A stretch of DNA of 18,103 nucleotides. It comes from JBFHRB01 sp041591915. Lineage in GTDB: Bacteria > Actinomycetota > Nitriliruptoria > Nitriliruptorales > Nitriliruptoraceae. Shown one piece after another: positions 1-7,214 of this stretch. The position numbers and the translations under genes were made by a program. Under the pieces are notes generated by a model that did no database searches, had not been told where the DNA came from, and was given only the letters and a program-made list of their open reading frames with translations. The DNA is taken from assembly GCA_041591915.1 (NCBI GenBank), contig JBFHRB010000033.1, positions 1 to 18,103 on the forward strand, in the 5' to 3' direction. Within the stretch, counting starts at the first letter, position 1. Every line of letters starts with the position of its first letter.

Positions 1-150
1 GATGGTGTCGAGATGGTGATGCCGGGTGACAACACCGAGATGAGTGTGATCCTGGAGAAGCCGATCGCGATGGACGAGGGTCTGCGGTTCGCGATCCGTG
101 AGGGTGGCCGCACCGTCGGCGCCGGCCGCGTCATCAAGATCATCAAGTAG
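1..150 (+). CDS. tuf: Elongation factor Tu, C-terminal end (5'-truncated by window)
   Basis: The first 49 codons are open in frame 1 and end at TAG (148-150). The sequence matches the last part of EF-Tu domain 3, with the hallmarks MVMPGDN (residues 6-12 here), the EKPIAMDEGLRFAIREGGRTVGAG segment, and the terminal VIKIIK. EF-Tu is the GTPase that brings aminoacyl-tRNA to the ribosomal A site; this C-terminal barrel contacts tRNA and EF-Ts. Its GTPase domain lies upstream of the window. The stop is 8 nt before rpsJ, the usual str-to-S10 junction, so rpsJ is probably co-transcribed with tuf. Confidence 0.97.
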   Translation, partial: DGVEMVMPGDNTEMSVILEKPIAMDEGLRFAIREGGRTVGAGRVIKIIK

Positions 151-158
151 GGACGCAG

Positions 159-470
159 ATGGCAACGGAACAGAAGATCCGGATCCGGCTCAAGGCCTAT
201 GACCATGAGGTCCTTGACCGTTCGGCGCGTGAGATCGTCGACACCGTGACCGCCACCGGCGCTCACGTGGTCGGTCCGGTCCCGCTCCCGACGGAGATCA
301 ACCGCTGGTGCGTCATCCGGTCGCCGCACAAGTACAAGGACTCGCGTGAGCACTTCGAGATGCGCACGCACAAGCGGCTGATCGACATCCACCAGCCCAC
401 CCAGAAGACGATCGACAAGCTGATGGGGCTCTCGCTCCCGGCTGGCGTCGACATCGAGATCAAGCTCTGA
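159..470 (+). CDS. rpsJ: 30S ribosomal protein S10 / NusE
   Basis: This 103-residue protein has the normal S10 length and matches the family throughout: IRIRLKAYDHEVLD near the N-terminus, VVGPVPLPTEI around residues 37-47, the HKYKDSREHFEMRTHKR loop around 57-73, and a GVDIEIKL end. S10 sits in the 30S head. As NusE it pairs with NusB in transcription antitermination, and it bridges RNA polymerase to the lead ribosome through NusG. The ATG lies 8 nt after the tuf stop, with a GGGACG ribosome-binding sequence between. It is the first gene of the S10 cluster here. The following 67-nt gap is one of the larger ones in this part of the operon. Confidence 0.98.
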   Translation: MATEQKIRIRLKAYDHEVLDRSAREIVDTVTATGAHVVGPVPLPTEINRWCVIRSPHKYKDSREHFEMRTHKRLIDIHQPTQKTIDKLMGLSLPAGVDIEIKL

Positions 471-501
471 GGAACTCGGCCTCGGCCGACCCACAGACGA
501 G

Positions 502-517
502 GCCCGCTCACGCGGGC
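502..517 (+). other. Small GC hairpin upstream of rplC
   Basis: In the 67-nt rpsJ-rplC gap, GCCCGC (502-507) and GCGGGC (512-517) form a perfect 6-bp stem with a TCAC loop, about 20 nt before the rplC ATG. It is not followed by a T-run, so it is unlikely to be an intrinsic terminator. In enteric bacteria the S10 operon is controlled by L4 binding a leader upstream of rpsJ, not here, so any regulatory role is only a guess. It could also be chance in GC-rich DNA. Confidence 0.35.
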
Positions 518-537
518 GTGACGAAGAAGGAAGAGCG

Positions 538-1181
<644 letters not shown>

Positions 1182-1182
<1 letters not shown>

Positions 1183-1826
1183 TGGCAGACGCGAAGGTCT
1201 ATGACACCACGGGCAAGGAGCTCGGCAGCGTGACGCTGCCCGAGGCCTGGTTCACGGGCGAGGTCAACGTCCCCGTCATGCACGAGGTCGTGACCGCCCA
1301 GCTCGCCGCGAAGCGGCAGGGCACGCACAAGACCAAGACCCGCGCCGAGGTCCGCGGTGGTGGCCGCAAGCCGTGGCGCCAGAAGGGCACCGGTCGCGCC
1401 CGCCAGGGCTCGATCCGCTCGCCCCAGTGGGTCGGCGGTGGCGTGGCCCACGGCCGCACCCCCAAGGACTGGTCGAAGCGCGTCAACAAGAAGGTCCGCA
1501 AGCTCGCGCTGCGGTCCGCGCTGACCGACCGCGCCAACCTCGAGTCCGTCAAGGTCGTGCGCGACTTCGCGTTCGACGCCCCCAAGACCAAGACGGCGGT
1601 GACGCTGCTGGACGCCTCCGGGTCCGAGGGCAAGGTCCTCGTGGTCCTGGGCACCAAGCACGAGGCCACGTGGAAGTCGTTCCGCAACCTGGACCGCGCC
1701 CACGTCCTCACCGTCGACCAGCTCAACACCTACGACGTGCTGGACAGCGACGTCGTCCTGTTCGACGAGGCCGCGCTCGAGCTCATCGGCACGGGCAAGC
1801 GCGCCGGCCAGGAGGTCGAGGCATGA
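1182..1826 (+). CDS. rplD: 50S ribosomal protein L4
   Basis: This 214-residue protein is the standard L4 size. The central extended loop is clear: EVRGGGRKPWRQKGTGRARQ followed by SIRSPQWVGGGVAHGR (about residues 57-95), which lines the exit tunnel next to L22. The C-terminal half has the Rossmann-like L4 core ending near ALELIGTGKRAGQEVEA. L4 is a primary 23S rRNA-binding protein; in E. coli it also represses the S10 operon by binding its leader, which would lie outside this window. The start ATG overlaps the rplC stop by one base (TGATG), and the stop overlaps the rplW ATG (ATGA), so three genes are coupled in a row. Confidence 0.98.
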
Positions 1827-2113
1827 GGGACCACCGCGACGTCATCCTCAAGCCCGTCATCAGCGAGAAGTCGTACCAGCTGATGGACGAGAACAAGTAC
1901 ACGTTCGTCGTCGCCCCGGGCTCCAACAAGACGCAGATCAAGCAGGCCGTCGAGAAGCTCTTCGGCGTGACCGTGCTGAAGGTCAACACGCAGAACCGCA
2001 AGGGCAAGGTCAAGCGCCGCGGCTGGGTGTCGGGCAAGCGCCCCGACATCAAGCGCGCGATCGTGACCCTCGCCCCCGGCGACGAGATCGAGCTCTTCGA
2101 CGCGGGCCTGTAG
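1823..2113 (+). CDS. rplW: 50S ribosomal protein L23
   Basis: I place the start at ATG 1823 (ATGA overlap with the rplD stop), giving 96 residues, the normal L23 length. The open frame continues upstream but only inside rplD. The N-terminus MRDHRDVILKPVISEKSYQL is typical, followed by the NKYTFVV strand and the GKVKRRGWVSGKRPDIKRAIVTL region of the C-terminal half. L23 sits at the polypeptide tunnel exit and is the docking site for trigger factor and signal recognition particle. It is followed by a 22-nt spacer with a GAGGA ribosome-binding sequence before rplB. Confidence 0.97.
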   Translation: MRDHRDVILKPVISEKSYQLMDENKYTFVVAPGSNKTQIKQAVEKLFGVTVLKVNTQNRKGKVKRRGWVSGKRPDIKRAIVTLAPGDEIELFDAGL

Positions 2114-2135
2114 CCCGCACACCGAGGACAGACCA

Positions 2136-2966
2136 ATGGGTATCCGCAAGTTCAAGCCAACGACGCCTGGGCGTCGCGGCGCGTCCGTCAGCGACTTCGA
2201 CACGCTCACCAAGAGCACGCCGGAGAAGTCGCTGCTCGCGCCGCTGCCCAAGACGGCGGGCCGCAACGTGCACGGCCGCATCACCAGCCGGCACCGCGGC
2301 GGCGGGCACAAGCGCAAGTACCGCGTCATCGACTTCCGTCGCACCAAGGACGGTGTCCCGGCGACGGTCGCGGCGGTCGAGTACGACCCCAACCGCTCGG
2401 CCCGGATCGCGCTGCTGCACTACCACGACGGGGAGAAGCGCTACATCCTGGCGCCGAAGAACCTCCGCGTGGGCAGCGTCGTCGAGTCCGGCCCCGAGGC
2501 CGACATCCAGATCGGCAACGCGCTCCCGCTCATCAACATCCCGGTCGGTACCACGGTGCACGCCGTGGAGCTGCGCCCGGGTGGCGGAGCCAAGCTCGGT
2601 CGCTCGGCCGGCACGTCCATCCAGCTCCTCGCGAAGGAGGGCAAGACGGCCGCTCTGCGGCTGCCCTCCGGTGAGATCCGGCTCGTCGACGTCCGCTGCC
2701 GCGCCACCGTCGGTGCCGTCGGCAACGAGGAGCACGAGCTCCGCCACGAGGGCAAGGCCGGTGTCGGCCGCTGGAAGGGCCGCCGCCCGCAGACCCGCGG
2801 TGTCGCCATGAACCCCGTCGACCACCCACTCGGTGGTGGTGAGGGCAAGAGCTCCGGTGGCCGCCACCCCGTGGACAAGCACGGCAACCCAGAACGTCGT
2901 ACCCGTAAGCGCAAGAAGGCGTCGGACAAGATGATCATCCGCCGCCGCGGTAGCAGGAGGCGCTGA
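2136..2966 (+). CDS. rplB: 50S ribosomal protein L2
   Basis: This 276-residue protein is full-length L2. It shows GIRKFKPTTPGRRG at the N-terminus, the GRNVHGRITSRHRGGGHKRKYR segment around residues 42-63, the OB-like and SH3-like core, and the C-terminal active-site-near loop NPVDHPLGGGEG around residues 226-237. L2 is a primary 23S rRNA binder needed for subunit joining and peptidyl transfer. The first His of the E. coli HPHGGGEG motif (His229, implicated in activity) is kept, but the second His is Leu here (CAC CCA CTC at about 2821-2829). The region that reads PWG in many bacteria is DKHGNPE here. The stop overlaps the rpsS ATG by one base. Confidence 0.98.
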   Translation: MGIRKFKPTTPGRRGASVSDFDTLTKSTPEKSLLAPLPKTAGRNVHGRITSRHRGGGHKRKYRVIDFRRTKDGVPATVAAVEYDPNRSARIALLHYHDGEKRYILAPKNLRVGSVVESGPEADIQIGNALPLINIPVGTTVHAVELRPGGGAKLGRSAGTSIQLLAKEGKTAALRLPSGEIRLVDVRCRATVGAVGNEEHELRHEGKAGVGRWKGRRPQTRGVAMNPVDHPLGGGEGKSSGGRHPVDKHGNPERRTRKRKKASDKMIIRRRGSRRR

Positions 2967-3253
2967 TGCCCCGCTCTCTGAAGAAGGGCCCGTTCGTCGA
3001 CGACCACCTCATGAAGAAGGTGGACGAGATGAACGCGGCTGGCCAGAAGCGCGTGATCAAGACCTGGTCACGTCGCTCCACCATCTTCCCCGAGATGGTC
3101 GGCCACACGATCGCCGTGCACGACGGACGCAAGCACGTCCCCGTCTACGTCACGGAGTCGATGGTCGGTCACAAGCTCGGGGAGTTCGCTCCGACGCGTG
3201 CCATCAAGTGGGGTGGCGCCGGCGAGAAGCAAGCGGACAAGAAGCGCAGGTAG
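2966..3253 (+). CDS. rpsS: 30S ribosomal protein S19
   Basis: This 95-residue protein matches S19 throughout: PRSLKKGPFVDDHL at the start, IKTWSRRSTIFPEMVGHTIAVHDGRKHVPVYV in the middle, and MVGHKLGEFAPTR toward the end, with a short basic tail. S19 binds the 30S head beside S13 and contacts the A-site finger and tRNA. The start ATG shares its A with the TGA stop of rplB. The stop is 8 nt before the rplV ATG. Confidence 0.98.
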   Translation: MPRSLKKGPFVDDHLMKKVDEMNAAGQKRVIKTWSRRSTIFPEMVGHTIAVHDGRKHVPVYVTESMVGHKLGEFAPTRAIKWGGAGEKQADKKRR

Positions 3254-3261
3254 GGAACCCG

Positions 3262-3597
3262 ATGGCAACCAAGGCAACCGCCAAGTACGTGCGGGTCTCA
3301 CCGACCAAGGTGCGTCAGCTCACCCGTCTCATCACGGGTGAGCACGTCGCCGAGGCGTCACGCATCCTCGAGTTCTCGGGGAAGGGCGCGGCTGAGCCCC
3401 TCAACAAGGTCCTGCGTTCGGCCGTGGCCAACGCAGAGAACAACGACGGTCTCGACCCCGACGAGCTCTGGGTCACCAAGGCCTTCGTCGACGAGGGTCC
3501 GACCCTGAAGCGCTACCGCCCGCGCGCCATGGGCCGCGCGTACCGCATCCGCAAGCGCACCAGTCACATCACCGTCGTCGTGGGCCCGAAGGAGTAG
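3262..3597 (+). CDS. rplV: 50S ribosomal protein L22
   Basis: The open frame extends back to 3208 inside rpsS. I choose ATG 3262, 8 nt after the rpsS stop, because a TAGGGAACC ribosome-binding context precedes it and it gives the usual 111-residue length. Family features are YVRVSPTKVRQLTRLI at residues 9-24, the NKVLRSAVANAENN helix, and the C-terminal beta-hairpin TLKRYRPRAMGRAYRIRKRTSHITVV, which lines the exit tunnel opposite L4. L22 contacts all domains of 23S rRNA and is a classical macrolide-resistance site. Its stop lies 3 nt before the rpsC GTG. Confidence 0.96.
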   Translation: MATKATAKYVRVSPTKVRQLTRLITGEHVAEASRILEFSGKGAAEPLNKVLRSAVANAENNDGLDPDELWVTKAFVDEGPTLKRYRPRAMGRAYRIRKRTSHITVVVGPKE

Positions 3598-3600
3598 ATC

Positions 3601-4647
3601 GTGGGACAGAAGATCCACCCGTACGGGTTCCGCCTCGGCGTGACCACCGACTGGAAGTCGCGTTGGATCGCCGACAAGAAGGAGTACGCGGCGTACCTCC
3701 ACGAGGACGACCGCATCCGGAAGTACATCCGTGAGCGCGTGCGCCACGCCGGTGTCTCCCGGATCGACATCACGCGTACCCGTGACAACGTCGAGGTCAG
3801 CGTCCAGGCGGCGCGCCCCGGCATCGTCATCGGTCGCCGTGGCTCCGAGGCCGACGCCATCCGCGAGGCGCTGCAGAAGCTGACCGGCAAGAAGGTCAAG
3901 CTCAACATCATCGAGATCAAGCAGCCCGACCTCGACGCGCAGGTCGTCGCCTTCAACGTCGCCGAGCAGCTCCGCGGTCGCGTGAGCTTCCGTCGCGCGA
4001 TGCGTCGCGCCGTGCAGTCCGCGATGAAGGCCGGTGCCAAGGGCATCCGGATCCAGGTGTCGGGTCGCCTCGGCGGCGCCGAGATGAGCCGGACCGAGTG
4101 GTACCGCGAGGGCCGCGTGCCCCTGCACACGCTCCGCGCCAAGGTCGACTACGGCTTCGACGAGGCCCGCACGACCTTCGGTCGCATCGGCGTCAAGGTC
4201 TGGATCTACACCGGCGACCAGCTCGGTTCCGGTGAGGAGCGCGAGGCGATGCGCGCCATGGAGCGGGCGAAGGCCGTGGCCGAGGGCCGCAAGGCCGACG
4301 ACCGTCCGGGCCGCAAGGCCGCCCGCAAGGCCGCCAAGGTCGCCCAGAAGGTCGCGCCCGTCGCCAAGAAGCCGAAGCCGGCTCCGGCCGAGGCTGCGGC
4401 TCCGGCACCCGAGGCCGCTCCCGCGACGGAGGCTCCCGAGGCCGCCGCGCCCGCGACCGAGGCTCCGGCCGAGGCCACCGAGGCCGTGACCCCGGCGACC
4501 GAGGCCGCGCCCGAGGCCCCCAAGACCGACGAGGCCGCTGCCGCCCCCGCCCCCGAGGCGACCGAGGCTGCGGCGCCCGAAGCCACCGACGCTGCGCCCG
4601 AGGCCCCCGAGGCCGACGACGCGGCGAAGACCGACGGGGAGGGCTGA
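3601..4647 (+). CDS. rpsC: 30S ribosomal protein S3 with long Ala/Pro/Glu-rich C-terminal tail
   Basis: Starts at GTG, 3 nt after the rplV stop. The canonical S3 body is residues 1 to about 207: GQKIHPYGFRLG start, a KH type-2 domain with its GRRG loop (residues 78-81), and the C-terminal domain with GAEMSRTEWYREGRVPLHT and GVKVWIYTGD. S3 lines the mRNA entry channel and has helicase-related activity with S4. Beyond the core lies a 141-residue extension: a Lys/Arg/Ala-rich stretch (about 208-260), then 88 residues made almost only of Ala, Pro, Glu, Thr and Asp (261-348). S3 is usually 210-280 residues, so 348 is long. The tail is in frame with normal codon use and reaches the stop just before rplP, so it is not a frameshift artefact. 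Confidence 0.97.
   Translation: MGQKIHPYGFRLGVTTDWKSRWIADKKEYAAYLHEDDRIRKYIRERVRHAGVSRIDITRTRDNVEVSVQAARPGIVIGRRGSEADAIREALQKLTGKKVKLNIIEIKQPDLDAQVVAFNVAEQLRGRVSFRRAMRRAVQSAMKAGAKGIRIQVSGRLGGAEMSRTEWYREGRVPLHTLRAKVDYGFDEARTTFGRIGVKVWIYTGDQLGSGEEREAMRAMERAKAVAEGRKADDRPGRKAARKAAKVAQKVAPVAKKPKPAPAEAAAPAPEAAPATEAPEAAAPATEAPAEATEAVTPATEAAPEAPKTDEAAAAPAPEATEAAAPEATDAAPEAPEADDAAKTDGEG
4381..4644 (+). repeat. Low-complexity coding repeat, S3 C-terminal tail
   Basis: Codons for Ala, Pro, Glu and Thr alternate in loosely repeated units such as ATEAPE, ATEAPA, ATEAA and PEAP, giving a GAGGC/GCCGAGGC-rich DNA repeat with little secondary-structure potential at the protein level. Residues 261-348 of S3. 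The units are imperfect and of uneven length. I infer a disordered acidic tail projecting from the 30S head near the mRNA entry site. Confidence 0.8.
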
Positions 4648-4649
4648 CC

Positions 4650-5072
4650 ATGCTGTCGCCCAAGCGCGTCAGGCACCGCAAGCAGCACCGTCCGCGTCCC
4701 ATGAAGGGTCTGTCCAAGGGGCACACGGAGGTCTACGTCGGCGACTACGGCCTCAAGGCCGTGACCGCCGGCTGGATCACCGCGCGCCAGATCGAGGCGG
4801 CCCGTGTGACGATGACGCGTGCGATCAAGCGTGGCGGGAAGGTCCGTATCACGATCTTCCCGGACCGCTCCATCACCCGGAAGCCCCTCGAGACCCGCAT
4901 GGGTTCCGGTAAGGGCGCTCCCGACCACTGGGTGGCCCCGGTCAAGCCAGGCCGCATCATGTTCGAGCTCTCCGGTGTCTCCGAGGAGCTCGCGCGTGAG
5001 GCCATGCGCAAGGCCGCACACAAGCTGCCCGTCAAGACCAAGTTCGTGAAGCGCGAGGAGGCCGGAGAGTGA
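4650..5072 (+). CDS. rplP: 50S ribosomal protein L16
   Basis: This 140-residue protein is L16. It shows SPKRVRHRKQHRPRPMKGLSKG at the start, the GDYGLKAVTAGWITARQIEAAR block around residues 31-52, RKPLETRMGSGKGAPDHWVAPVKPG around 76-100, and a KLPVKTKFVKR end. L16 binds near the A-site tRNA elbow and is needed late in 50S assembly. The ATG follows the rpsC stop after 2 nt, so the two are likely coupled. The stop overlaps the rpmC GTG start (GTGA). Confidence 0.98.
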   Translation: MLSPKRVRHRKQHRPRPMKGLSKGHTEVYVGDYGLKAVTAGWITARQIEAARVTMTRAIKRGGKVRITIFPDRSITRKPLETRMGSGKGAPDHWVAPVKPGRIMFELSGVSEELAREAMRKAAHKLPVKTKFVKREEAGE

Positions 5073-5275
5073 ACGCCCAGGAACTGCGGGACCTCCCCGA
5101 CAACGAGCTCGCCGAGAAGCTGGACGAGGCCAAGGACGAACTGTTCAACCTCCGGTTCCAGCTCGTGACCGGCCAGCTCGACAACCCCGCCCGCGTCAAG
5201 CAGGTCAAGCGCGAGATCGCTCGCGTGCTGACCGTCATGCGCGAGCGCGAGATCGCCGCCGAGGCCCAGGCCTGA
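5069..5275 (+). CDS. rpmC: 50S ribosomal protein L29
   Basis: This 68-residue, highly charged, helical protein matches L29: the LRDLPDNELAEKLDEAKDELFNLRFQLVTGQLDNPARVKQVKREIARVLTVMREREI pattern covers nearly all of it. The start is GTG within a GTGA overlap of the rplP stop, preceded by GGCCGGAG. L29 is a two-helix hairpin beside L23 at the tunnel exit and contributes to SRP and trigger-factor docking. The 23-nt gap to rpsQ holds the latter's ribosome-binding site. Confidence 0.97.
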   Translation: MNAQELRDLPDNELAEKLDEAKDELFNLRFQLVTGQLDNPARVKQVKREIARVLTVMREREIAAEAQA

Positions 5276-5298
5276 GCCCGGCAGAAGAGGTGACCGAC

Positions 5299-5571
5299 GT
5301 GTCCGAGACCACCACCGAAGAGCGCGCAGCCCGCAAGGAGCGGGTCGGCGTCGTCGTCAGCGACAAGCAGGACAAGACGATCGTCGTCCAGATCGACAGG
5401 ACCACGACGCACCCGCTGTACAGCAAGACGATCAAGCGCGCGAAGAAGTACCACGTCCACGACGAGGACAACACGGCGAACGAGGGCGACACCGTCCGCA
5501 TCGTCGAGACGCGTCCTCTGTCGAAGACGAAGCGCTGGCGCCTCGCCGAGATCGTCGAGCGCGCGAAGTAG
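5299..5571 (+). CDS. rpsQ: 30S ribosomal protein S17
   Basis: The protein has the S17 OB-fold signature: ERVGVVVSDKQDKTIVVQIDR followed by HPLYSKTIKRAKKYHVHDE and a VRIVETRPLSKTKRWRLAEIV end. Two in-frame GTG codons are possible, 5290 and 5299. I prefer 5299 (90 residues, MSETTT) because the purine-rich GAAGAGG (5284-5290) lies 8 nt before it, while it would overlap the 5290 codon. The alternative gives 93 residues. S17 is a primary 16S rRNA-binding protein of the 30S body. It ends the S10 cluster; a 45-nt gap precedes rplN. Confidence 0.93.
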   Translation: MSETTTEERAARKERVGVVVSDKQDKTIVVQIDRTTTHPLYSKTIKRAKKYHVHDEDNTANEGDTVRIVETRPLSKTKRWRLAEIVERAK

Positions 5572-5616
5572 CAGCCACATCCGCACGCCGCCCACGACGT
5601 GTGAAGAGAGAAGACC

Positions 5617-5985
5617 ATGATCCAGCAGGAGTCGCGACTCAAGGTCGCCGACAACACCGGGGCCAAGGAGGTCCTGTGCATCCGCGTGCTCGGAGGCTCC
5701 GGACGCCGCTACGCCGGCGTCGGTGACGTGTTCGTCGGCACCGTCAAGGACGCCATCCCCGCTTCCAACGTGAAGAAGGGCGAGGTCGTCCGCTGCGTCG
5801 TCGTGCGCACCGCCAAGGAGCGGCGCCGCCCCGACGGCTCCTACATCAAGTTCGACGAGAACGCCTGCGTGCTCATCAAGCAGGACGGGACGCCCCGTGG
5901 CACCCGCATCTTCGGCCCGGTCGCGCGCGAGCTGCGTGACAACCGGTTCATGAAGATCGTCTCGCTGGCCCCGGAGGTCCTGTGA
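5617..5985 (+). CDS. rplN: 50S ribosomal protein L14
   Basis: At 122 residues this is the invariant L14 length. It shows MIQQESRLKVADNTGAKE at the start, CIRVLGGSGRRYAGVGD, and the basic GEVVRCVVVRTAKERRRPDGSYIKFDENA block, ending with NRFMKIVSLAPEVL. L14 sits at the 50S interface, forms bridge B8 with h14 of 16S rRNA, and is the docking partner of the silencing factor RsfS. It is the first gene of the spc section. The stop overlaps the rplX start region (GTGATG). Confidence 0.98.
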   Translation: MIQQESRLKVADNTGAKEVLCIRVLGGSGRRYAGVGDVFVGTVKDAIPASNVKKGEVVRCVVVRTAKERRRPDGSYIKFDENACVLIKQDGTPRGTRIFGPVARELRDNRFMKIVSLAPEVL

Positions 5986-6314
5986 TGCAGCGCATCAAGA
6001 AGGATGACCGCGTCAAGATCACGAAGGGCAAGGACCGCGGCAAGGAAGGCCGCGTCGTCAAGGTCTTCCGCGACCGCGACCGGGTCCTCGTCGAGGGCGT
6101 GAACTACGTCACCAAGCACCAGCCCCTCCGCCAGAACAACCGTGGCGCGATGGAGGGCGGGATCATCCAGACCGAGGCAGCGGTCCACGTCAGCAACGTG
6201 ATGCCGATCTGCCCGTCCTGCGGTGAGGCCACCCGCGTGGGCTTCGTGATCACCGAGGACGGCGACCGCCGCTCGAAGATGCGCCAGTGCAAGAAGTGTG
6301 AGGGCACGTTCTAG
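5985..6314 (+). CDS. rplX: 50S ribosomal protein L24, zinc-ribbon form
   Basis: A KOW domain occupies the N-terminal third (KKDDRVKITKGKDRGKEGRVVKV), followed by GVNYVTKHQP. The C-terminal part carries two CxxC pairs, Cys76/Cys79 and Cys102/Cys105, which should bind zinc as in Thermus-type L24; the E. coli protein lacks them. Start choice: ATG 5985 overlaps the rplN stop by one base and lies 7 nt after GGAGG (5973-5977), giving 109 residues. A GTG at 5982 is 3 nt upstream and would add one Met. L24 initiates 50S assembly and lies near the tunnel exit. Confidence 0.96.
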   Translation: MQRIKKDDRVKITKGKDRGKEGRVVKVFRDRDRVLVEGVNYVTKHQPLRQNNRGAMEGGIIQTEAAVHVSNVMPICPSCGEATRVGFVITEDGDRRSKMRQCKKCEGTF

Positions 6315-6384
6315 GACGCGCCGACCAAGACCCGATCCCTGGCACCCCGTCGCCTGAGGTGGGGGCCCGCAAGGGGAAGAGAAC
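6315..6384 (+). promoter_or_regulatory. rplE leader, 70 nt, with motifs shared with the infA-rpmJ gap
   Basis: This noncoding stretch before rplE contains GACCAAGACCC (6323-6333) and CGCAAGGGGAAG (6368-6379). Both words recur, in the same order, at 13931-13941 and 14080-14091. CCCC near 6344-6347 can pair with GGGG at 6373-6376, and CACC/GGTG pairing is an alternative. In E. coli, S8 represses the spc operon by binding mRNA around the rplE start. A similar role here is inference only. Confidence 0.4.
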
Positions 6385-6963
6385 ATGAGCGACACCGCAA
6401 CCAAGGCACTGCCTCGCCAGAAGCAGCGCTACCTGGACGAGGTCAAGGGCCAGCTGCTCGAGCAGCTGGGCCTCGAGAACGTCATGCAGGTCCCGACCCT
6501 CGAGAAGATCGTCCTCAACGTCGGCCTCGGCGAGGCGATCAACGACGCAAAGGCGCTCGAGGGCGCGATGCGTGACCTGGCGACGATCACGGGCCAGAAG
6601 CCGCGCGTGAACCGGGCCCGCAAGTCCATCGCGGGCTTCAAGCTCCGTGAGGGCATGCCGGTCGGCGTGAAGGTCACCGTCCGTGGCGACCGGATGTGGG
6701 AGCTCTTCGACCGCCTCATCTCGGTCGCCCTCCCGCGCATCCGTGACTTCCGTGGCCTCAACCCGAAGAGCTTCGACGGGCGCGGCAACTACACGTTCGG
6801 GCTCACCGAGCAGCTCGTGTTCCCCGAGATCGACTACGACGAGATCGACGCGGTGCGGGGGATGGACATCACCATCGTCACCACGGCCGAGACGGACGAG
6901 CAGGGCAAGGCCCTCCTCGACGCCTATGGCTTCCCCTTCCGCAAGACCAACCAGGAGAGCTGA
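6385..6963 (+). CDS. rplE: 50S ribosomal protein L5
   Basis: This 192-residue protein has the L5 landmarks: MQVPTLEKIVLNVGLGEAI around residues 33-51, the TGQKPRVNRARKSIAGFKLREGMPVGVKVTLR-type block around 71-100, SVALPRIRDFRGLNPKSFDGRGNYTFGLTEQLVFPEI, and a final GKALLDAYGFPF. It carries a short N-terminal extension (MSDTATKALPRQ) compared with the 179-residue E. coli protein. L5 binds 5S rRNA with L18 and contacts P-site tRNA and S13 across bridge B1b. The AAGGGGAAGAG ribosome-binding sequence is a few nt before the ATG. The stop lies 1 nt before the rpsN ATG. Confidence 0.98.
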   Translation: MSDTATKALPRQKQRYLDEVKGQLLEQLGLENVMQVPTLEKIVLNVGLGEAINDAKALEGAMRDLATITGQKPRVNRARKSIAGFKLREGMPVGVKVTVRGDRMWELFDRLISVALPRIRDFRGLNPKSFDGRGNYTFGLTEQLVFPEIDYDEIDAVRGMDITIVTTAETDEQGKALLDAYGFPFRKTNQES

Positions 6964-6964
6964 G

Positions 6965-7150
6965 ATGGCCAAGACTGCACTCAAGGCGAAGGCCAAGCGC
7001 AAGCCGAAGTTCGGCGTGCGTGCGTACACGCGCTGCGAGCGCTGTGGCCGGCCGCGCTCCGTCTACCGCGACTTCCTGCTCTGCCGCGTCTGCTTCCGCG
7101 AGATGGCGCACGCTGGCGAGCTTCCCGGCATCAAGAAGGCCAGCTGGTAA
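6965..7150 (+). CDS. rpsN: 30S ribosomal protein S14, type Z (zinc-binding)
   Basis: This 61-residue protein is the short, Zn-binding form of S14. Cys24, Cys27, Cys40 and Cys43 (CERC and CRVC) form the zinc ribbon, flanked by RAYTRCERCGRPRSVYRDFLLCRVCFRE and ending PGIKKASW. The start is ATG 6965, 1 nt after the rplE stop; the frame is open further upstream only inside rplE. S14 packs between S3 and S10 in the 30S head and assembles late. Genomes with this form often hold a Cys-free paralogue elsewhere under zinc-responsive control, not visible here. The TAA stop falls in the loop of a perfect hairpin (7142-7159). Confidence 0.97.
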   Translation: MAKTALKAKAKRKPKFGVRAYTRCERCGRPRSVYRDFLLCRVCFREMAHAGELPGIKKASW

Positions 7151-7193
7151 CCGCCAGCTCTTACGAGGGAAGTGCGGGGCGATCGTCCCCGTA
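7142..7193 (+). other. Two hairpins at the rpsN/rpsH junction
   Basis: AGCTGG (7142-7147) and CCAGCT (7154-7159) form a perfect 6-bp stem whose loop TAACCG holds the rpsN stop codon. A second stem pairs TGCGGGG (7173-7179) with CCCCGTA (7187-7193), seven pairs including one G-U, over a 7-nt loop, just upstream of the rpsH ribosome-binding site GGAGG (7200-7204). Both lie in the 64-nt rpsN-rpsH gap. They may tune rpsH translation or mRNA processing; that is inference. Confidence 0.4.
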
Positions 7194-7214
7194 ACCCCTG
7201 GAGGTACACCCACC

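Noticed and set aside
4381..4644. Frameshift or misassembly as the explanation for the S3 tail
   Set aside because: The frame is uninterrupted, the third-position GC bias holds and the stop is placed 2 nt before rplP, so the tail looks genuine.
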